Counted from the first letter of the stretch, positions 1-5,499 are shown. The stretch is 6,547 bases of DNA from Syntrophaceae bacterium (GCA_003154025.1 PMCE01000551.1:40258-46804); one strand, 5' to 3'. The notes: generated from the letters alone by a model not told the origin. Program-made: numbers and translations.

Positions 1-875
1 GGGCCGGCGTGGACCAGAACGGGCTGTCCCTCCACGGTCTGGAGGAGCGTGGGGTTGATGGCGTTGCGCATCCAGGCGCACATGGCCCCGGCCACCTCCA
101 GGTCGCTGGTGGTCACCGGGTTGCCCTTGCGGTCGTTGGCCACGGTGATCTTTCCCAGCCGATCTCTCAGGTCGGCCAGGTCCCGGACCACGGCCAGGAT
201 GGCCATCAGCTCCGAGCTGACCGCGATCCCGAACCGGGAGTTCATGAGGAACCCGTCCATCTTCCCGCCGATTCCCATGATGATGTTCCGCAGCCCTTGA
301 GCGCAGAAGTCGATGATCCACCCCATCTCCACGTTCTTGGGATCTATGTCCAGACGCTTCAGACCCCGTTTGCCCAGCTGCTCGTCCGTGTAGTTGGCCT
401 CGTGCTGCATGCGGGCGTTCATGGCCACCATGGCCAGGTTATGGGCATTCATGATGTCGTTGATGTCCCCGGTGAGCCCCATGGAGAACTCCGTCAGGGG
501 AATCGCCTGGGCGTTTCCTCCCCCGGCCGCGCTTCCTTTAATGTTCATGGTGGGGCCGCCGGAAGGCTGACGGATGACCCCCCCCACGTTCTTCTTTCTC
601 TTTCCCAGGCCTTCCACCAACCCCATGGTCGTCGTGGTCTTTCCTTCGCCCAGGGGCGTGGGGGTGATCGCGGTAACGTCTATGTACTTCCCGTCCGGCT
701 TGTTCCCCAGACGGTTAATGATCTTCATAAAGTCGAGCTTACCGATCCGGCCGTAGGGAAGGATCTCCTCCTTTTCCAGCCCCATCTCCTTCCCCAAATC
801 CCAGATTGATTTCAGGCGCTCTTCGGCAGCTTCGGAAATCTGCCAGTCCGCCATCTTCACTGCATCGTACGCCAT
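1..875 (-). CDS. fhs: Formate--tetrahydrofolate ligase (10-formyl-THF synthetase), N-terminal half, cut by the window edge
   Basis: This enzyme joins formate to tetrahydrofolate using ATP, giving 10-formyl-THF in the cytoplasm; it serves the methyl branch of the Wood-Ljungdahl pathway and purine synthesis. The frame is open from the ATG at 875 to base 3, 291 codons, roughly half of a family protein of about 555-590 residues. The P-loop-like signature [13 protein letters not shown] lies at residues 71-83 with Lys79, and the next conserved block [12 protein letters not shown] at 112-123. The visible end, [14 protein letters not shown], matches the region just before the family's GPFANIAHG motif. 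AGGAGG (884-889) sits 8 bases before the ATG, which fixes the start. An uninterrupted C8 run (578-585, plus strand) is read in frame. Compared with Moorella FTHFS as I remember it, the block after the P-loop reads [10 protein letters not shown] (102-111) instead of REPSLGPSFG, so this is a divergent branch. No other folate genes are visible next to it. Confidence 0.95.
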   Translation of the reverse strand, partial: MAYDAVKMADWQISEAAEERLKSIWDLGKEMGLEKEEILPYGRIGKLDFMKIINRLGNKPDGKYIDVTAITPTPLGEGKTTTTMGLVEGLGKRKKNVGGVIRQPSGGPTMNIKGSAAGGGNAQAIPLTEFSMGLTGDINDIMNAHNLAMVAMNARMQHEANYTDEQLGKRGLKRLDIDPKNVEMGWIIDFCAQGLRNIIMGIGGKMDGFLMNSRFGIAVSSELMAILAVVRDLADLRDRLGKITVANDRKGNPVTTSDLEVAGAMCAWMRNAINPTLLQTVEGQPVLVHAG

Positions 876-1385
876 ACCTGAACCCTCCTTTTTGGTGAAA
901 TCTCTTCGGCTACTTTTCTCTCCCCTGGCAAATCCTACATTCATCCCTTTCTCCAGCGGAAGACCGATCTGTACGACCCATAGGCCGACCGACTGGGTCC
1001 CACCCCTGCGGGGGATCTTCGCTTTTCTATCCAGCCTCTTCCGTCCGAGGGTCTCTCCCCCAACAAACAGTGCTTCGGTTCCGGGTGAAGGTTTCTCCGG
1101 GAAAGATGGGAGTGGGGTAAGAATGGTTCGAGAAGGAAGATGGCCACCGGAACGCCCGCCCCGGATGTTCGCCAAGCCCCCAAAGGGCAAGCTTTTCCTC
1201 CACTTCCGGAAATCCTGCATGCGCGAATGCCTGCACCCCTCGCCGCTGGACCGAATCGGACAGTTCTCGACGTTTCGATTTTGATTTGGGTTCTTCGATT
1301 GGCAACCGATTGAAAGGAACGGGTTGAATCTCTCCCCATCTCCGTCTCAACCCATCCCCCGGGCCCCTGTTCGGACCCGCGACGA
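876..1385 (-). other. Non-coding stretch, probable long structured leader of fhs
   Basis: About 510 bases without a believable gene separate the fhs ribosome binding site from a promoter-like sequence at 1386-1414. Open frames exist on both strands (892-1284 plus; 1339-941 and 1395-1027 minus), but their translations are rich in Arg, Pro, Gly and Ser, overlap one another and match nothing I know. Several inverted repeats are visible: GACCCA (975-980) with TGGGTC (994-999), CCCC (1003-1006) with GGGG (1010-1013), and a short GCAT/ATGC pair at 1218-1231. I could not match it to a riboswitch class known to me, including the THF riboswitch. It may be an untranslated leader or a decayed gene. Confidence 0.4.
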
Positions 1386-1414
1386 ATTTAAGCACACCTA
1401 TAATATTTTGTCAA
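1386..1414 (-). promoter_or_regulatory. Candidate sigma-70 promoter upstream of fhs
   Basis: On the minus strand a perfect -35 hexamer TTGACA (1414-1409) is followed by a 17-base spacer and TTAAAT (1391-1386, four of six matches to TATAAT). The surrounding bases are AT-rich, in contrast to the GC-rich flanks. Transcription would start near 1379 and produce a leader of about 500 bases before the fhs start. The AT-rich context makes chance matches easier, so this is tentative. Confidence 0.4.
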
Positions 1415-1469
1415 TATTTCTTGCCGAATTGCAACATTTTTTTGCGGACCAAACGAATCCCTTGGGGCG

Positions 1470-1484
1470 CCGGTGAGCCACCGG
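1470..1484. other. Short perfect hairpin behind the VOC gene
   Basis: CCGGTG (1470-1475) and CACCGG (1479-1484) pair around a three-base loop. It lies about 35 bases past the stop codon of the minus-strand VOC gene and could slow or end its transcription. Neither strand has a T-tract behind it, so it is not a standard intrinsic terminator. Confidence 0.3.
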
Positions 1485-1520
1485 GGAAATTCAAGTCTGC
1501 ATCTCATTCCCAAACCGCGG

Positions 1521-1968
1521 CTAGGTTCCCGCCCGCACCTGGATCAATTCCAGGGTGAAGTCATCCGGGTCAAGCATGCAGACCATGAGGTTTCCCTTGT
1601 TGGGGCACGCGGGGATTTCGATCGGTTCTCCCTTGAACCGGACTCCCTTGGCTTTGAGTTCCCGGTAAACCCGAGGAAGATCATCCAGCTCGAGAGCGAG
1701 ATGGGCGCTGCCCACCTTGTTGGTCCGGGTATCCAGTTTCACCCCCGGGGGGTCGAGGTACTGGATCAACTCCAGCCGGTGCCCGCCGGGGGCCTCCAGG
1801 TAGGCGGTTTTGAGACGGGCGCCGGGAATACCGGTGGCCAATTCCGCAAACCCGGGGGGGCCTTTCGGCCGGCGACAGGAGTTTAAAGCCCAGAAGATCG
1901 CGGCAAAAGGCGGCCGAGCGCTCCACCTCACTCACCGTAAAGCTGGTATGGTTGGTATTCAGAATCAT
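1521..1968 (-). pseudogene. VOC-superfamily (glyoxalase/bleomycin-resistance fold) protein, interrupted by a one-base frameshift
   Basis: The protein is readable in two frames that join at a C7 run (1854-1860, G7 on the plus strand). Removing one C gives a continuous 148-residue protein, normal for a single VOC unit with two beta-alpha-beta-beta-beta modules. The first part begins MILNTNHTSFTVSEVERSAAF; the second holds GGHRLELIQY, GSAHLALELDDL and the ending FTLELIQVRAGT. All four expected metal ligands are present in the repaired protein: His7, Glu66, His89 and Glu140. The start at 1968 fits the family N-terminus; an in-frame ATG at 2016, 2 nt after the HIT gene stop, would add 16 residues and may allow coupled translation. 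The substrate is unknown; VOC enzymes include glyoxalases, epimerases, dioxygenases and resistance proteins. The break may be a real mutation, a sequencing error or, less likely, +1 slippage at CCC-C. Confidence 0.8.
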
Positions 1969-2018
1969 GGATTTCTTCCGGAAAAAAATAGGTCGCAAAG
2001 GTCCGATAGGACTCATGA

Positions 2019-2483
2019 TTATAATTCTTTGCCTTGCAAGAGCCCCGCAGTTCTCTTCATCGCTTTCTTCTCTTTCACCCGCGCGATCTTCTCCGGGAAT
2101 TCCTGGGCCTTTTCCAAGGCGTTGAAGAAGCGGTCCAGGAGGTCGCCGCCGAAGCTGGGAACCAGGAAAATATGGGTGTGGGGAATTCTCCTTCCCCGTG
2201 CGTACATGCAGACGAAATCCGGATGGAGGGTCCGCATCATTCTTCGGGATATCCTTCGGGCCAGCGAGAAAAGGCTGCGGGTCTCCTCCTCGGTCAGGTC
2301 ATGCCACCAGGGAACGTGCCTCTTGGAAATCACCAGGCAGTGCCCCTGGGTAAACGGGTTGATGTCCAGGATCGCCAGGGAAAGTTTGTTTTCCTCAACC
2401 CGGTAAGCTTCTGCTTTTCCATCTGCGATCCGGCAAAAAATGCAGGGAGAGGTTTTGGTTCGCTTTTTTGTCTTTCCGTTCAT
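2019..2483 (-). CDS. HIT-domain (histidine triad) protein with altered triad
   Basis: This 154-residue cytoplasmic protein resembles HIT-family nucleotide hydrolases or transferases. Evidence includes the N-terminal CIFCRIADGKAEAYRVEEN (14-32), DINPFTQGHCLVISKRHV (40-57) and the C-terminal triad region RRIPHTHIFLVP (98-109). Cys14 and Cys17 form the CxxC of zinc-containing HIT proteins. The usual triad is H-x-H-x-H; here it is His102-Thr-His104-Ile-Phe106. The first and middle (nucleophilic) histidines are kept and the third is Phe. The usual AGQ stretch before the triad is also replaced, by MYARGRR. A basic, helical tail of about 45 residues follows the triad. The start at 2483 has a weak GGGGG sequence (2488-2492) upstream. 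The stop is 2 nt before a possible start of the VOC gene, so the two probably share a transcript. The nucleotide substrate cannot be told from the sequence. Confidence 0.85.
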   Translation of the reverse strand: MNGKTKKRTKTSPCIFCRIADGKAEAYRVEENKLSLAILDINPFTQGHCLVISKRHVPWWHDLTEEETRSLFSLARRISRRMMRTLHPDFVCMYARGRRIPHTHIFLVPSFGGDLLDRFFNALEKAQEFPEKIARVKEKKAMKRTAGLLQGKEL

Positions 2484-2569
2484 TTTTCCCCCGACGAATC
2501 GATTTTCTGGTTGGAGAGTTCGTCGCCCCGGAGAGAGGAAGGGATTTTCTCCCTTGCTAAGCCGGGATG

Positions 2570-2578
2570 ATTATGACA
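2570..2578 (-). promoter_or_regulatory. Possible extended -10 element for the HIT gene
   Basis: On the minus strand the sequence TGTCATAAT combines the extended TGn motif with CATAAT, five of six matches to the -10 consensus. It lies about 87 bases before the HIT start codon. No good -35 hexamer stands at the right distance; a run of six T fills part of the spacer. Confidence 0.25.
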
Positions 2579-2592
2579 TGATACAGAAAAAA

Positions 2593-2627
2593 CAGGTCCG
2601 AGGCTAGAGGTCCGAGGCTCGAGGAAG
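2593..2627 (+). repeat. Five-unit heptamer tandem array (GAGGYYN type)
   Basis: Five consecutive 7-base units read CAGGTCC, GAGGCTA, GAGGTCC, GAGGCTC and GAGGAAG. The 11-base word GGTCCGAGGCT recurs exactly with a 14-base period (2595-2605 and 2609-2619). The array ends about 20 bases before the ribosome binding site of the small gene at 2659, so it lies in that gene's upstream or leader region. It resembles the short tandemly repeated heptanucleotides described in cyanobacteria (STRR), but the sequence is different. Confidence 0.7.
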
Positions 2628-2658
2628 AAGATCGGCAAACGATTTCGGAGGGAGCGTC

Positions 2659-2970
2659 ATGAGGATCAAGGTTCGGGATGAGAAAATCGCCAAGGCCATC
2701 AAGAAACTGGAGGGAATCGACATCATTCTCAAGGGCGTGGAGGACGCCAAGAAGGCCCTGCGGTTGATTCTTAGCCGGACTGAGATATCCAAGACTCCGG
2801 ACTACGCGGGGTTGAAGGACATCACCGTAACCCAGGTTATCGAATCCCGCACCAGTGCCGTGGAGAATCTCATTTCCTACGAGATCGAATTCGTCCTGAC
2901 CGACGACAAGTACATGGAAATGGAAATCGGGCTGATCAAGGAATTACAGGCGCTATTTGAAAAATTGTGA
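2659..2970 (+). CDS. Small protein of unknown function, 103 residues
   Basis: I do not recognise this family. The ATG at 2659 is preceded by GGAGGG (2647-2652) at a spacing of 6 bases, and codon use looks like the neighbouring real genes, so it is probably expressed. The protein is highly charged, has no Cys, no Trp, no signal peptide and no membrane segment, and should be cytoplasmic. The pattern suggests mixed helix and strand: a Lys/Glu/Ile-rich N-terminal half (residues 1-43), a central part with DITVTQVIESRTSAVENL (54-71), a strand-like YEIEFVLTD (74-82) and an amphipathic C-terminal helix (84-103). It stands alone, divergent from the HIT gene and bracketed by tandem repeats. A weak sigma-70-like pair (TTGCTA 2554-2559, CATGAT 2577-2582, 17-base spacer) lies upstream. 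Confidence 0.75.
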   Translation: MRIKVRDEKIAKAIKKLEGIDIILKGVEDAKKALRLILSRTEISKTPDYAGLKDITVTQVIESRTSAVENLISYEIEFVLTDDKYMEMEIGLIKELQALFEKL

Positions 2971-2976
2971 GAAAAG

Positions 2977-3003
2977 AAGTGTCTTAAGTGCCTCAAGTTG
3001 AGG
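2977..3003 (+). repeat. Three-unit 9-base tandem array ending in a palindrome
   Basis: The units are AAGTGTCTT, AAGTGCCTC and AAGTTGAGG. The last part, CCTCAAGTTGAGG (2991-3003), is a perfect palindrome around a central G and can form a 5-bp hairpin with an AGT loop. A T-rich stretch begins about 6 bases later (CATTTCATTCTTTTG). It could act as a weak terminator for the small gene that stops at 2970. Confidence 0.45.
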
Positions 3004-3031
3004 AATCCTTCATTTCATTCTTTTGTTCTTT

Positions 3032-3066
3032 CAATCTCCAATTCGCAATCCACAATCCCCAATCTT
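3032..3066 (+). repeat. Five-unit heptamer tandem array (CAATCYN type)
   Basis: Five exactly abutting 7-base units read CAATCTC, CAATTCG, CAATCCA, CAATCCC and CAATCTT. The CAAT core is invariant while the last three bases vary. It lies in the non-coding gap between the small gene and the crotonase gene and shares its period, but not its sequence, with the array at 2593-2627. Confidence 0.75.
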
Positions 3067-3127
3067 ACGTGACCCTTCCCTCAGACTTCCTTGGCTGACT
3101 CTCCTCTTTATTCCTGTTTCCTCCCGG

Positions 3128-3136
3128 TGCTATAAT
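3128..3136 (+). promoter_or_regulatory. Extended -10 promoter for the crotonase gene
   Basis: TGCTATAAT joins the extended -10 motif TGn to a perfect TATAAT (3131-3136). The -35 region is weak (TTTATT at 3107-3112, 18-base spacer), as is usual for extended -10 promoters. Transcription would begin near 3143, about 50 bases before the gene. The leader contains a small inverted repeat, CCGGC (3144-3148) with GCCGG (3157-3161). Confidence 0.5.
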
Positions 3137-3190
3137 GCACCGACCGGCGGAAGATGGCCGGCCCTGTTCTTATGACTACTTGGAGAAAGG

Positions 3191-3988
3191 ATGGAATGTA
3201 TGGGAGCGCCGCATATCCTTTACGAAATTTCGGGGAACGTTGCCGTTCTCACTCTGAACCGACCCGAGGTGAAGAACGCCTTCAGCGGGGAGATGATCCG
3301 GCTCTGGCGGGAGTGCCTGGAAAAAGCCCAGGGGGATGCCGGCGTGCAGGTCATCGTGGTTACCGGAAAGGGGGACACCTTCTGCTCGGGAGGGGACATC
3401 CGGGACATGGCCGATGGAAAGTTGCAGTCCTGGGATATGAAAAGGTTTCTGTGGGAGGGAGTTCACCGCATCGCTTTGACGCTGGAAGACATGGACAAAC
3501 CGGTCATCGCCGCCATTAACGGAGCGGCCATGGGCGCGGGGTTGGATATGGCTTTGATGTGTGACCTGCGCATCTGTTCGGACCGGGCGAAAATGGCCGA
3601 ATCGTACATTCTGTTGGGGGTTGTCCCGGGAGACGGCGGCGCTTATTACCTCCCCCGGCTGGTGGGCCCGGCGAAAGCCCTTGAACTGTTCCTCACCGGC
3701 GATGTGGTGCCCCCCCCGGAAGCGCTGGCCATGGGATTGGTGAACCGGGTCGTTCCCCACGACCGCCTCATGGAGGAGACGATGAGTCTCGCCGCCAAAA
3801 TCGCCGCCAAACCGCCGCTGGCCATCCGCATGATGAAAAGGGCCGTCTACCAGGCGATGACCAGCAGCCTGCGCGCTCACCTGGATTATATCTCTTCCCA
3901 GATATCGCTGCTATCCGAGACCAAAGACCATCGGGAAGCTGCCCGGGCATTTCTGGAAAAGAGAAAACCGGTGTTTGAGGGAAAGTAG
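3191..3988 (+). CDS. Enoyl-CoA hydratase/isomerase (crotonase) family protein
   Basis: This protein of 265 residues has the usual length of a single-domain crotonase, a cytoplasmic family acting on acyl-CoA thioesters. Seen in order: the N-terminal VAVLTLNRPEVKNAF (17-31), the first oxyanion-hole segment TFCSGGDI (63-70), the second AAINGAAMGAGLDMALMCD (107-125), then YILLGVVPGDGGAYYLPRLVG (139-159), and the C-terminal helices. In rat enoyl-CoA hydratase the two catalytic glutamates are Glu144 (GGGCE) and Glu164 (FGQPE). Here the matching positions are Asp119 (GAGLD) and Tyr139, so ordinary hydration of 2-enoyl-CoA is doubtful and isomerase or hydrolase chemistry is possible. The start may be 3191 (GGAG at 3182-3185) or 3200 (AAAGGA at 3186-3191, 8 bases away); the latter removes three residues. 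The alpha/beta hydrolase follows on the same strand after 150 bases. An in-frame C8 run (3710-3717) is intact. Confidence 0.92.
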   Translation: MECMGAPHILYEISGNVAVLTLNRPEVKNAFSGEMIRLWRECLEKAQGDAGVQVIVVTGKGDTFCSGGDIRDMADGKLQSWDMKRFLWEGVHRIALTLEDMDKPVIAAINGAAMGAGLDMALMCDLRICSDRAKMAESYILLGVVPGDGGAYYLPRLVGPAKALELFLTGDVVPPPEALAMGLVNRVVPHDRLMEETMSLAAKIAAKPPLAIRMMKRAVYQAMTSSLRAHLDYISSQISLLSETKDHREAARAFLEKRKPVFEGK

Positions 3989-4063
3989 GATGCACCCTTC
4001 CAGGGAGAATACACCTTTTCTCCGGACGGGAAAACTGGCCTCTGGGAGTAGTTGCATGGAAAT

Positions 4064-4103
4064 GCAGGGGCGCGATGTCCCGCGAAACGCGGGACGCCCC
4101 TGC
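4064..4103. repeat. Two-tier palindromic element between two genes
   Basis: The inner arms GTCCCGCG (4077-4084) and CGCGGGAC (4088-4095) pair perfectly around an AAA loop. Directly outside, GCAGGGGC (4064-4071) pairs perfectly with GCCCCTGC (4096-4103), leaving a five-base bulge GCGAT on the 5' side only. A smaller hairpin, TGCAT/ATGCA with a GGAA loop (4053-4066), touches its left edge. No T-tract follows. The form suggests a dispersed REP- or MITE-like palindrome rather than a terminator, although it would be a very stable RNA structure about 20 bases before the hydrolase ribosome binding site. Confidence 0.75.
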
Positions 4104-4138
4104 GCCATCATAAGTACCCGGAAAGAGGAGGAACCGAA

Positions 4139-5029
4139 ATGGCGAAAGTAACCGCAAATGGCATTCAAATCGAATATGAAACTTTCGGCAACCCGTCAGC
4201 CCGGCCGCTCCTCCTGATCATCGGGCTGGGCGGACAAATGATCCAATGGGACGAGGACCTTTGCAAAGACCTTGCCCAACGCGGTCATTACGTCATCCGG
4301 TATGACAACCGGGATGCCGGCCTCTCCACCAAGTTTGAGGCCGCCGGCGTGCCGAACCTCATCGAAATATTCGGAAAGATCATGCAGGGGCAAAAAATCC
4401 AGGTCCCCTACACCCTGGATGATATGGCTGACGACGGGGTAGGCCTCCTGGACGCCCTTGGGATCCGGAAGGCCCACATCTGCGGCATGTCCATGGGCGG
4501 AATGATCGCCCAGGCGTTGGCCATTCGCCACCCTTCGCGCGCCCTGAGCCTGATCTCCATTTACTCCACTACAGGAAACCCTGGACTCCCCCAACCGAAG
4601 CCGGAGGTGATGGGACTGTTAATCGCCCCGCCGCCGGAAGAGCGAGAGGCGAACGTCGCGCACATGATCGGAGTCTTCAAGACCCTCGCAGGGCCTGGGT
4701 TTCCGGTAGATGAAACGTGGACCCGCAAGATCCTGGCCGCTGGCTACGACCGATGCTTTTACCCTCAGGGAGTAATCCGTCAACTGGTTGCCATCCTGGC
4801 GCATGGCAACCGGGAGCCAGCCCTCGCTTTCGTGAAAGCGCCGACGCTGGTGATTCACGGAACCGCCGATCCTCTCGTGTCGGTGGAGGGGGGGAAGAAT
4901 ACGGCCAAAGCCATACCGGGGGCTGAATTGATGTTAATCGAGGGCATGGGTCACGATCTCCCCCATGGCGGGGCGTGGCCCCGCATTGTCGAGGCGATCA
5001 CTGCCCATACGTCGAAAGTAACACGGTAA
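4139..5029 (+). CDS. Alpha/beta-fold hydrolase
   Basis: This soluble serine hydrolase of 296 residues has no signal peptide. The fold is shown by PLLLIIGLGG (23-32, oxyanion-hole strand and loop), VIRYDNRDAGLS (52-63), the nucleophile elbow GMSMGG with Ser118 (116-121), the acid region VIHGTADPLV with Asp244 (238-247), and the last motif EGMGHDLP with His272 (268-275). The full Ser-Asp-His triad is present. The region between about 145 and 225 would be the cap domain that decides the substrate. The family includes enol-lactonases, aclacinomycin-type methylesterases and C-C bond hydrolases; the sequence does not tell which. The ATG at 4139 has AGGAGG (4126-4131) 7 bases upstream; the frame stays open to 4052, but that part covers the palindrome and is not coding. 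Its position behind the crotonase gene suggests work on the same or a related acid or ester, for example as a thioesterase or lactonase. Confidence 0.93.
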   Translation: MAKVTANGIQIEYETFGNPSARPLLLIIGLGGQMIQWDEDLCKDLAQRGHYVIRYDNRDAGLSTKFEAAGVPNLIEIFGKIMQGQKIQVPYTLDDMADDGVGLLDALGIRKAHICGMSMGGMIAQALAIRHPSRALSLISIYSTTGNPGLPQPKPEVMGLLIAPPPEEREANVAHMIGVFKTLAGPGFPVDETWTRKILAAGYDRCFYPQGVIRQLVAILAHGNREPALAFVKAPTLVIHGTADPLVSVEGGKNTAKAIPGAELMLIEGMGHDLPHGGAWPRIVEAITAHTSKVTR

Positions 5030-5120
5030 GACGTTGTCTATCGATTTGAATCCCAATTTGAGAACGGATCTTTCGTCGCCGAAAAACGATCGCGATTTCT
5101 TGCGGCTCCGAACGGAGATA

Positions 5121-5365
5121 GCAGGCCTTTCTTTCTTCATCGGTGGCACCCTACTCTCCATGGCCTGCTTCAGCGCCGGGATGCGGGTCGTGGATATCTC
5201 CAGCCCGTACCTGCCCAAAGAGGATGGGGATTACAGTCCGGACACCACGAAAAAAACCAATCCTGCCTGAAGAAGGTCATCCAGACCAATGACGAGGAAG
5301 TGGACTACCGCGGCCTGATTCCCATCACCGACCGTGTTGGAACGGGGTTGCACATCTTGGAGTAA
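5121..5365 (+). pseudogene. C-terminal remnant of an LVIVD-repeat (beta-propeller-like) protein, frameshifted
   Basis: The first piece contains FSAGMRVVDISSPYLPKE, the typical blade sequence of LVIVD proteins (FxAGLRVYDIxxPYxPKE). It runs into a stop at 5268-5270. The frame one base earlier carries VIQTNDEEVDYRGLI followed by ITDRVGTGLHILE and the stop at 5363-5365, the usual C-terminus of the family. The switch falls at or near an A7 run (5250-5256); one extra A would join the pieces. There is no fitting start codon or ribosome binding site: the open frame upstream begins only at a TTG (5034), 4 bases after the hydrolase stop, and bases 5030-5120 show no LVIVD similarity. So most of the gene is missing. 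LVIVD proteins are generally secreted or surface-associated and of poorly known function. Confidence 0.6.
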
Positions 5366-5385
5366 ACCGGACACAAATGAAGATC

Positions 5386-5421
5386 AAAAAAGGGGTAAGG
5401 GGCCTTTCCCCTTGCCCTTTT
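5386..5421. terminator. Bidirectional Rho-independent terminator-like hairpin
   Basis: The arms AAAAGGG-GT-AAGGGG (5388-5402) and CCCCTT-G-CCCTTTT (5408-5421) pair except for a small internal loop, around the five-base loop CCTTT. The plus strand ends in TTTT. The minus strand ends in six T (complement of 5386-5391) and is the better terminator. It lies 20 bases after the stop of the LVIVD remnant and could end transcripts from the crotonase-hydrolase side as well as read-through from the cytochrome gene on the right. Confidence 0.6.
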
Positions 5422-5499
5422 CCCTGGATCGCAGTCTGGATTGCCGTTCGCTCAAATATTGCCTTATTATGGAGAACGCTGCTAGAAGTCATTTCCTAA

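Noticed and set aside
9..809. A 266-codon open frame on the plus strand
   Set aside because: It lies opposite the clear fhs frame; its His/Gly/Val-rich translation is a complement artefact of GC-rich coding DNA.
941..1395. Overlapping minus-strand open frames of 122-132 codons
   Set aside because: They overlap in different frames, are rich in Arg, Ser and Gly, and have no recognisable motif or good ribosome binding site.
1399..1404. Plus-strand TATAAT as a promoter
   Set aside because: The -35 position reads CCCGCG and no plus-strand gene follows; the minus-strand reading fits better.
1470..1484. Intrinsic terminator for the VOC gene
   Set aside because: The stem is only 6 bp and no T-tract follows on either strand; kept only as a hairpin.
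1810..2570. Plus-strand open frames of 178 and 198 codons
   Set aside because: They are shadows of the minus-strand HIT and VOC genes, which have recognisable motifs.
3032..3066. CRISPR array
   Set aside because: The units are only 7 bases and abut without spacers; no cas gene is present.
3176..3880. A 234-codon minus-strand open frame
   Set aside because: It is antisense to the crotonase gene, which carries the family motifs; the translation resembles no known protein.
4052..4138. Longer start for the alpha/beta hydrolase
   Set aside because: The extra 29 codons run through the palindromic element and have no ribosome binding site, while the ATG at 4139 has AGGAGG at ideal distance.
5034..5270. 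An independent 78-residue protein
   Set aside because: It begins only with TTG without a ribosome binding site, and its C-terminal part is an LVIVD fragment that continues in another frame.
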